Made by a program: the position numbers and the translations under genes. Positions 58,672 through 64,000 of a stretch of DNA of 64,000 nucleotides are shown one piece after another (the first letter of the stretch is position 1; each line of letters begins with the position of its first letter). The DNA comes from Litoditis marina (taxonomy: Eukaryota > Nematoda > Chromadorea > Rhabditida > Rhabditidae): assembly GCA_964036275.1 (NCBI GenBank), contig OZ038433.1:17614257-17678256 (forward strand). Reading direction: 5' to 3'. Under the pieces are notes generated by a model. It ran no database searches. It was not told where the DNA came from and was given only the letters and a program-made list of their open reading frames with translations.

Positions 58672-60854
58672 TCTCTCCCTCGTCTAGATAAGAGGGGAAA
58701 CGCGAACGAAGACCTCTCTATTCTTAATCTCTGCTTCTCTAACACTCCAGTTTCTTCTCTATATGTCTCTCGTATCCTAACTCCTTCTCTAACTTTAAAA
58801 ACCTGAAGAAAAAATAGGTCCTCTCTTTTGCTCCACTGTCTCTCTATTTCTTTGTCAGTCCCTCTCCGCTATTCTATCTTACACTCTCACTCTTTCTCTT
58901 TGCCTTGTTATCTTCCTCTCTCTCTTTCTTCCCTCCCCCCCCCTCCCCCTCCCTTTCCCCCTCTCTCTTTCTATGGCCTCTCTCTATCTTCCGAATCCCC
59001 CCAAATCCACAATTATGTCTGTGTTCATCAATTAATACTCTTCCACGTAACAACAAGTAGATCCATTACAATACTGGATCTCCCACTTAGAACTGGATTT
59101 TTACACATAATAGTACGTAAAGTATGTAAACTACGTAAAGTACGTGAAATCGAAGCGCGTGAAAGTTACGTGAAACAGTTTTCACGTTTCAATCTAGAGG
59201 ATTCGTTTGAATGTTTAGTGCCAAACCTGATTTCCATCCTCTTTCGTTCATTTTGTTACCTTTTCAATTGATAGAAATGTTTCTGTTCACCCTTTTTACT
59301 ATGTAGAAATTTTCCTGTTATCTTTCCCTTTTTCCATCAAGGAATTAGTTCACTTAAAACGTTAAAATCTCAAAAATGACCATTTTTAGTTAATTCAACC
59401 ATCGCGTCACGATTCACAGTGTTTTTCTATTGTTTTTTGGGGGGTTGACACGGTTTTGGCTGTCAATTGTGATGAAAAGATGGTATTGTTCGGTAGGGGG
59501 GAAGGGCTAGGAAAGGCAGTGGAGCGAGGAGATGGGTCGGGGGAAAGCCGGAGGGAAAACATAGAGGGAGGGGGGGGGAGAGAGAGAGAGTATGATAGAG
59601 AGAGAGGAGGGAGGAGGAGGAGAGAGGGGGGGGGGGAGAGAAGAGAGAGGGAGAGGGGGAGGAGAGAATGAGGAGGAGGAGACGAGAGAGGGAGCGAAGA
59701 GAGAGAGGGGAGAGAAAGAGAGAGAGAAAGAGAGGTGAGAGGAGAGAAAAACAAATAAGAGAAAGACAGAGAAGCGAATATAGAGGGGGTGAAGGGAGAG
59801 GGAAAGAAAAGAAAGGAAAAGAGAAGAAAAATGGAAGAAGAAAATGTGAAGAAGATTCACGACATTCGGAAGAGAAAGAGAATGGAACAGGTATTAGGTA
59901 CTGCCGAAAAAGAGTAGGTTCTTGAGGGGAAAACAAACGATAGCAAACATTGAACTGTAGAACAATAAAATCAGAAACATTGAACAGTAGAACAATAAAA
60001 TCTGAATGCATTTCGTTAAAATGGAGTTATAGGAACAAAACACTATTCGAAGTTGATTGAAATATCTAAAATACTAATGTTTTCAAGCGAATAAAAACAA
60101 AAAACTGAAATCAAAACTCACGTCAGCATCCAACTGGGAGTTGAGTCGAAGTGTGGAACAAGTGTCATTATTTTTGACGACGGAAAACGTTTTTCGAGAA
60201 TTCCCGGAGATGATTTTCACCTTTCCGGGACAAATTTCCACGGGCAAGGTGGTTCCGACTTGGAAGTCTTCGGCGACGAGCAGGAACGATGGCGCAACGA
60301 GAAGAGGCGCCGCGCCGCCTACAACACCCGGGTTCGAGTCTCGTCACAGACAATCATAATATCAGATTCATATTATGCTAATTCAGCTGATTTATCGTTT
60401 GAAACCTTAGAAACTAGCATTTGATAGATTCAATGAAAAAAAAAACGGATCTGATCTAGTGAGGTTCAGCTTGAAGAGATAACCAGAACTATTAAACATT
60501 ACTTATCGAAACTGATACGGGAAGAATAAGCAAACATTATCGTGCATTTTGTGGGATAATTTACCTGCTTTTTGAATGAAAAATTGCAGAAAATGTATTT
60601 GACCTTAGATTACAGTATACAGTAACCGGTGCAGAAGTTACAAACAAACAAATTGTTCACAACATTATAAATGTATTTTGTTCAGTCTTCATAGTTAATA
60701 AAGCTCACGTGAAGTATCACGTGAGATTTCTTCTCACGTGAAACCAGTTAACCACCTGGTGTAAATTGAACCGGCATCTCAAGGTCTTACCTGTAGTTCC
60801 AATCAACAGAAGCATAATTAATATGCTGGACAGTCGTCCTTCACGACACTTCAT
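35749..60854 (-). CDS. Cadherin-related single-pass membrane protein, about 38 exons, about 1,570 aa
   Basis: Exons: 60854-60791, 60318-60122, 56429-56280, 55961-55875, 55327-55239, 54882-54775, 54378-54253, 53212-53107, 52701-52615, 52345-52244, 52004-51867, 51551-51414, 51264-51086, 50823-50699, 50341-50226, 49707-49608, 48943-48866, 48614-48477, 47930-47785, 47442-47364, 46484-46349, 45359-45215, 44971-44780, 44085-43915, 43618-43501, 42734-42599, 42278-42172, 41835-41724, 41443-41313, 41099-40917, 40456-40352, 39540-39470, 39077-38934, 38632-38522, 37876-37733, 37494-37406, 36406-36292, 35910-35749. The signal peptide is LSSILIMLLLLIGTTG. Calcium-linker motifs recur about every 100 residues: IDVNDNPPQF, LDENDNSPVF, RDINDNSPVF, DINDNYPVF, ITDANDNRPVF, IDTNDNRPVI, NDRNDNCPIF and LDVNDNFPRF, with several degenerate ones, giving about 13-14 repeats. 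The last exon has the membrane span (AALLVLLLLIICIWC) and a tail of about 33 residues without a catenin-binding region. No EGF or LamG domain was seen. Cell-surface adhesion or signalling is inferred from the family. Two junctions (exons 13/14 and 31/32) do not close in phase as drawn. Confidence 0.92.
36491..36920. repeat. (CT)n-rich polypyrimidine tract in a cadherin intron
   Basis: Interrupted CTCTCT runs, densest at 36661-36727. The frame at 36517-37110 is a product of this tract. Confidence 0.9.
37209..37333. mobile_element. TTAA-type MITE (AGAAGGACGA ends), cadherin intron 36
   Basis: Starts TTAAAGAAGGACGAATATGT and ends ATAATCGTCCTGCTTTGA, so the right TTAA is mutated. The inner repeat CAGTCCTTTGAACTGCA is conserved. 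Confidence 0.7.
38097..38135. repeat. (TTTA)n run, possible reversed retroelement tail
   Basis: Six TTTA units run into GATGCACTACGAGG. Similar tail-then-body junctions occur near 36121 (GATT units) and 63878 (GAATT units). Only the simple repeat is certain. Confidence 0.6.
39858..40180 (+). mobile_element. Segment bounded by (TTCTA)n, containing a TAGTTTGATC repeat and a SINE/LINE-like 3' end
   Basis: TTCTA pentamers at 39862-39886 and 40150-40178 bracket the segment. Its right part reads AGTGCCACATACTATGTGGA, then CACGTGTTAAATCACGAATAAA and the pentamer tail, matching the reverse of 28029-28110. The left part (39884-40003) matches 10690-10806. Confidence 0.6.
42288..42510. repeat. GA-rich polypurine tract in a cadherin intron
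   Basis: GAGAGAGG and (GAG)n with a G9 run at 42307-42315, immediately downstream (minus sense) of exon 26. Shadow frames read Leu/Ser/Pro. Confidence 0.9.
43745..43912. repeat. CT/C-rich polypyrimidine tract between cadherin exons 24 and 25
   Basis: Includes an 18-base C run near 43824-43841 and ends 2 bases from the exon 24 donor. Confidence 0.9.
45418..45724. mobile_element. GGGGGGTGATTGT-word hairpin element in cadherin intron 21
   Basis: Starts CGTACTACAATCGCCCCC and ends GGGGGGCGATTGTACAT. Inside, GGGGGGTGATTGT or its complement occurs at least seven times, giving G-runs of 6. A flanking duplication is not clear. Confidence 0.7.
45736..45960. mobile_element. TA-type MITE (TGTCCTTCTACAGTAATCC arms), cadherin intron 21
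   Basis: CATCAATCAATGTCCTTCTA followed by CAGTAATCC at the left, ATTACGGTAGACGG...AATTGGAACAAAAC at the right. Diverged relative of 6276-6512. Confidence 0.65.
46803..46887 (+). tRNA. tRNA-Ile (anticodon UAU) with an 11-nt intron
   Basis: The acceptor stem GCTCCAT pairs with ATGGAGC (46880-46886) and A is the discriminator. The D arm is GCGC-AGTCGGTTA-GCGC, anticodon stem TGGTA/TGCCA, anticodon TAT at 46837-46839. The T arm is GGCAG-TTCGAGC-CTGCC. An intron at 46841-46851 sits one base 3' of the anticodon, the standard position, and animal tRNA-Ile-UAU genes typically carry an intron. TTTT at 46892-46895 would end Pol III transcription. It lies inside the cadherin intron 46485-47363 on the opposite strand. 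Confidence 0.95.
49307..49599. mobile_element. CTCGA-word hairpin repeat, copy 4, abutting a cadherin splice donor
   Basis: TA-GGGTTGTTAAAGTCGA at the left, TCGATTAACAACCC-TA at the right (TA at 49598-49599), interior ACTCGAAA words, 293 bp. The element ends about 8 bp from the last base of cadherin exon 16 (49608). Confidence 0.85.
49729..49852. mobile_element. TTAA-flanked MITE in cadherin intron 15
   Basis: TTAAAGAATGACGATTATGT at the left, CTCGTCCTTCTTTAA at the right. Inner inverted repeat around GCAGTTTAAAGGAC. Confidence 0.8.
50095..50192 (+). mobile_element. tRNA-derived SINE-like repeat, copy 1
   Basis: TGTACTCTCGTAGCGCAGTGG supplies an A-box-like segment and GCAGGTTCGATTCCGGC a B box. 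The 3' part GAGACAAAAG...AAATTTTGCACCTCCTA is shared with 56460-56562. The acceptor stem pairs only 5 bp and no anticodon arm is convincing. Confidence 0.65.
53303..53350. repeat. (TCTC)n microsatellite
   Basis: CT-rich run in the cadherin intron between exons 7 and 8. Confidence 0.9.
53560..53645 (+). other. tRNA-like sequence with a Pol III B box
   Basis: GTGGTCAAGTGGTTAGCTGC followed by TGGGTTCGATTCC. The cloverleaf does not close, so it is a tRNA relic or a SINE head. In the cadherin intron 53213-54252. Confidence 0.4.
54484..54548 (+). other. tRNA-like sequence with a Pol III B box
   Basis: GAGTGGCCAGCGGCGCC followed by TAGGTTCGATCCCAACTC. No closed acceptor stem. In a cadherin intron. 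Confidence 0.35.
55553..55745. mobile_element. TTAA-flanked element (GAGACCGGAGAGCAACATG ends), uninterrupted copy
   Basis: Left TTAA-AAGAGACCGGAGAGCAAC, right TTCCGGTCTCCTTTAA. Matches 62465-62902 along its length except that the latter carries an insert of about 230 bp. Confidence 0.75.
56049..56180. repeat. CT-rich tract in cadherin intron 3
   Basis: (CT)12 at 56049-56073 and CTCTCT runs to 56180. Confidence 0.9.
56460..56570 (-). mobile_element. tRNA-derived SINE-like repeat, copy 2
   Basis: Minus strand: TGTACTCTCGTGGCGCAGTGG, a hairpin around GCTACGAATCGGTAGC, TGCAGGTTCGATTCCGGC, then GAGACAAAAA...AATTGTGCACCTCCTA. It shares head and tail with 50095-50192 and has the better tRNA-like arms of the two. 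Confidence 0.65.
56733..57366. repeat. Polypyrimidine tract followed by an inverted polypurine tract
   Basis: CT-rich (56733-56960) then GA-rich (57041-57366) with (GGA)n and a G9 run, so purine and pyrimidine switch strand across about 80 bp of ordinary sequence. Within the 3.7-kb cadherin intron 2. Confidence 0.9.
57603..57735. repeat. GA-rich tract, cadherin intron 2
   Basis: GAGAGAGA and GGAAGAGG words without a fixed period. Confidence 0.85.
57904..58149. mobile_element. Two TTAA-type MITEs, one nested inside the other
   Basis: The outer copy is split within its inner GCAGTTTAAAGGAC palindrome by a complete copy (57985-58100), with TTAA at 57981-57984 and 58101-58104. Outer right end CGTCCTTCTTTAA at 58137-58149. 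Confidence 0.9.
58399..58690. repeat. Long (CT)n microsatellite arrays, cadherin intron 2
   Basis: Two CT arrays of about 100 and about 65 bp separated by mixed sequence around 58535-58612. Confidence 0.95.
59556..59780. repeat. GA/G-rich polypurine tract, cadherin intron 2
   Basis: G9-G10 runs (59568, 59627) among GAGAGAGG. All long frames here (59407-60011) are artefacts of composition. Confidence 0.9.
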
Positions 60855-61338
60855 TTTGAAAAATGGCGCGAAAATACGGATTCAAAATTTGAATTCCAGT
60901 TCTTCCAGTAATATATGGGTATCAATAGGTAGTGTAGACCAATATACGGTAGCAGTATACGGTAGCAATGACGAGATTAGTTCAAATCAGTAGTAAATCA
61001 ATAAATCAATACAGGATATTAATTAGTAGATCAACAACGGTTTTTAGACGCGAATAGTGTAGTTGGCGATGATTGCTAGAACATATGTTGCTGCTGCGTG
61101 ATATTTGACAAGCGTCTTTGGGGGGAAGACCTAATCCCAAAGGGGGCGTGGCCTGGTGACCATTTACGGCCAGATGACCACATTGCCGCACGGTTACGCG
61201 AGACTGTTAGCGCCGATTGCGCACACTTTAATTGGACGGTTAACAATGAGTTATGGGCTGGCATTTAGTGGGCCCATTCAAGAGAACCGCAAGAACTGTA
61301 GAAAAAGAGAGGGGAATCGCGCGAATCATCTTTCTCTG

Positions 61339-61611
61339 GGCCAATTCTACAACTAACCGGGTTTTGAGGTAACCTAACCATTTTTTGCAAATTTTTTTCA
61401 GGTTACCTTGGTAGGTAACCTGGAAGTAACCTAGAAGTAAAATCCGGTTACCGTTCAAACTAACGGTAAAAACCACATTTTGCGTTGGAAAAACAGGTAA
61501 CCGGTTTTTCATTTAAGGTTACTTACCAGTTACCTACCGAGGTAACCTGAAAAATAGGTTACCAAAAAAGGGTTAGGTTACCTAAAAACCCGGTTAGATA
61601 TAGAATTCACC
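61339..61611. mobile_element. GGTAACC-word hairpin MITE with a perfect 9-bp target duplication
   Basis: CTTTCTCTG at 61330-61338 and 61612-61620. Inverted relative to the other two copies: left end GGCCAATTCTACAAC, right end on the other strand GGTGAATTCTATATC. 273 bp. Confidence 0.92.
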
Positions 61612-62464
61612 CTTTCTCTGCCACCCTCCTCAGTTAGCACACTCTCTCTCGGGGAGGGAAATCTGATATTACAAAGAATTTCTGCATAATTTAAAAGCAA
61701 AAAGTAAGTTATTTTGAGAAGTTTCGATTCTACTTGAAACTTTGAAAAATTTATCCAACACGTTTTAGGAGATAGAAGGATGATGGCTAGTAGAAGGATA
61801 AGTTCAAACAAGAAATAAGATAAAACAAATGGAAACTTAGTTGCCTGTACATGTAGAGATAAACATAAAGGTCTATTCCAGTATATAATAAGCGAACACA
61901 AACAGTGCAAAGCTTGGCAAAGACCGTATAGACTAATTGCAAGAGTAAAAAAACATAAGAGCTTTTCGCAGTGATTGGAGAATGTTCATTACTCATCACC
62001 ATTTTCTTTCAAAGTAGAGAAAAAAAAACACTGTAATTATATCCTGTGAAAAGTAGTATAGGCTGAAACTGTATAATTTATTCCAATCGGATTTTCCTGG
62101 AGTTAATCAAAGCCGCGCAACGCACTGATTGCAATGTTTCGTCTTGTGGAGAAAATACGGAGTATAGGGAAAGGACATGACTGAGTTGTAGTCTGATCTA
62201 CCACTGTTCGGGATCAAAATACAAAAACTTCGGAACAAGGCAAAATGTACTGGTTTAGCTTGTCGTTAACCTTCATGATGAGAATAAATTACCATAATAA
62301 AGTATTATGAACACAACATGTTTGATTGTGTGGAAGGATTTACTGTAAATACAGCTCGGCAGGAATGAAAATCGAAAAAAAATTTCGATTCGTTTTATCA
62401 TGAACTATTCCGATCTTATCTATGCACAAAACCACACATATGTTTAAAGGGGGAGCAAACTCAA

Positions 62465-62902
62465 AGGAGACCGGAGAGCAACATGATTTCTCGTGAAGCT
62501 GCTGAATCCTACTTTTGATTGGACGCGTTGCCTGTCGCGCGGCATTGTCATGTGAATGCCACGTGAACTGATGAAACTAATACACGAGTTATAGTCTGTT
62601 TCACAAAACAATAGCCCTCTACAGTAATTTTATACAACTTCTAGGTTAATTCATCTTATCTTGTAGGTGTTGTACATAGTTCAACTTTGTGATATCGTTT
62701 TCCACTTTGGATACTACAAGCATACAAAAGAGTGAATCTAAAATGATGTTTGTTGATTAGATAAATGCGTTTGAACTTTTCAAGGTTACTGTAGAAAGTC
62801 ATCGATTGATGAAACGAACTATATTTGGGATCTCTGATCTCAATACAGTTAAAAGCAGCCCAAAACAAAACCTGTGCTCAAGATGTGTTCCGGTCTCCTT
62901 TA
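62465..62902. mobile_element. GAGACCGGAGAGCAACATG element interrupted by a 230-bp TA-type MITE
   Basis: The host copy matches 55553-55745. The insert at 62592-62821 has ends TAGTCTGTTTCAC and GTTTC-type inverse GAAACGAACTA, flanked by TA, and belongs to the family at 6276-6512. Confidence 0.85.
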
Positions 62903-63487
62903 AGCTGTAGGTTGGCGTGGGTACACATCTGTTTTGTGGAAGTCTGCTTCAGGATCAGACTACAAATATGACACGTTTAGAGAAGACGTACACTTTCAGC
63001 CAGACGTCCATCTAGGACCTAGAATGAGGATAAACTAAAAGAGTAATACTAGTTGAACTACTTTTTTCTCTGAAATACGTTTATGGCGTTTAAATACTGT
63101 TAGTCAATTGCAGAGTCACGTGAAACATGTTAAACACAACAGAACTTAGAAACGTGCAATGACAAAGTGCACGATGCTTCATTAGAATGCTACGTGACTA
63201 TTCATTTTACTTCTAGTAGAGTCGGTTTTGAAGCGAAACATGAGCCTTCAACAAATAATGTGGAACACCGGTTCAATTGGGGGACAATGGTGAAGTAAAG
63301 TTTACTTGACCTTTCCCAAGTGAGAGTAGTTATTTAATTAAGTTGGGTTGTATATTCGAAATTTTGCGAAAAAATGCGAAAGTTTGACTGTGATTTACCA
63401 CCCTGATACTTATTCAAGTGTTTATAGTCAAGAGCTACCTTGGATGGATAGGATCGGAACTTGGTTTTTCGGTGTTTTTTGCCCCAG

Positions 63488-63560
63488 CTGGGACTCGAAC
63501 CTGTCTCGCCTAATTGAGAGGCGCGACGTTTATCCACAAGGCCATGGTCACTTTCTTTTA
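63488..63560 (-). other. tRNA-like relic
   Basis: Minus strand TGACCATGGCCTTGTGGATAA, stem CGCCT/AGGCG around CTCAATT, then CAGGTTCGAGTCCCAG. The acceptor and T stems do not pair properly, so it is not called as a working tRNA. Confidence 0.4.
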
Positions 63561-64000
63561 CGCTCAATTAGAAAGGAATCAAAAAGAACAGGGGAATATC
63601 CATAGTGGTGAGAGAAGTGTTGTGTACGATAATGAAAGTCTGGAGTAAATTTAGAATCCTAATACTTTGTGAAGATCCCATTAGCAAAACGATTATTTTT
63701 TTCGCTCTTATTACACACGCGATACTAGTGATACAAGTGTAACATTTTTGAAATAAATTATTATAAATACTCCAATAGAAAGGTTTTGATGTGAATTATC
63801 TTAATTCTGCAAAGTTTTCAATGTAAGAACATACAGATTGGTGTCGAGAAAATAATAAAAATTCTTCTATTATATTGAATTGAATATTTATTACACAGAA
63901 GTGTAACAACGGAACATGAACTAAGCTCTTTGAATAACCACAGTTGGAAAATTATATCTTCTATGTTTTTCTGAATACACGTTTTATTATTCCCATAGCA

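Larger units (their letters stand above)
60855..64000. other. Gene-free right end
   Basis: Upstream of the cadherin start codon. Holds a GGTAACC-word element (61339-61611), a split TTAA-flanked element (62465-62902) and a tRNA-like relic on the minus strand (63488-63560). Frames at 61578-61910, 62656-62868 and 63334-63567 show no conserved features. The cadherin promoter should be near 60.9 kb but no core motif stands out. Confidence 0.55.

Noticed and set aside
59407..60011. Overlapping frames of up to 182 aa rich in Ser, Leu, Pro or Arg, Glu
   Set aside because: Produced by the polypurine tract; no stop codons arise in such sequence and no domain is visible.
60270..60355. tRNA-like sequence with a GGTTCGAGTCT B box
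   Set aside because: Half of it is cadherin exon 2, whose acceptor and phase fit well, and no cloverleaf closes.
63488..63560. Functional tRNA on the minus strand
   Set aside because: The anticodon stem is fair but the acceptor and T stems mispair; listed only as a relic.

Overview
The window is nuclear DNA from an invertebrate animal. It holds intron-rich genes with GT-AG introns and metazoan families (a Pax paired domain, a multi-repeat cadherin, ANKLE2, LSM3, RABIF/MSS4), a tRNA gene with an intron, and no operon layout. The species cannot be named from the sequence. All gene models come from manual translation plus splice-site and phase bookkeeping. Exon coordinates are in the evidence fields.

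Left block (1-23.2 kb), all on the minus strand: the first three exons of a Pax2/5/8(PaxB)-like gene that runs off the left edge; LSM3; RABIF/MSS4; a small coiled-coil protein that may be Mediator subunit 9; and two paralogous HP1-like genes. One HP1-like gene encodes 472 aa and has an array of phase-1 serine-rich hinge exons. The other encodes only 119 aa and has almost no hinge.

Middle (24.9-33.1 kb), plus strand: a complete 16-exon ANKLE2-like gene (570 aa), head-to-head with the short HP1-like gene.

Right block (35.7-60.9 kb), minus strand: a cadherin-related gene of about 38 exons and 1,570 aa, with a signal peptide, about 13-14 cadherin repeats, one membrane span and a tail of about 33 residues. 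A tRNA-Ile(UAU) gene and two tRNA-derived SINE-like repeats lie in its introns. From 60.9 to 64 kb I see only repeats.

Introns and intergenic DNA are crowded with short non-autonomous inverted-repeat elements, and no transposase ORF is visible. Target-site duplications sort them into classes: 9-bp (five hairpin families with GGC/GGT ends, each built from a different iterated word), 8-bp (hAT-like, three clear copies in ANKLE2 introns), TTAA (piggyBac-like, one copy nested in another), and TA (several families, one nested so that an empty site can be compared). The shared 9-bp class and the HP1-like exon array are the most unusual things here.
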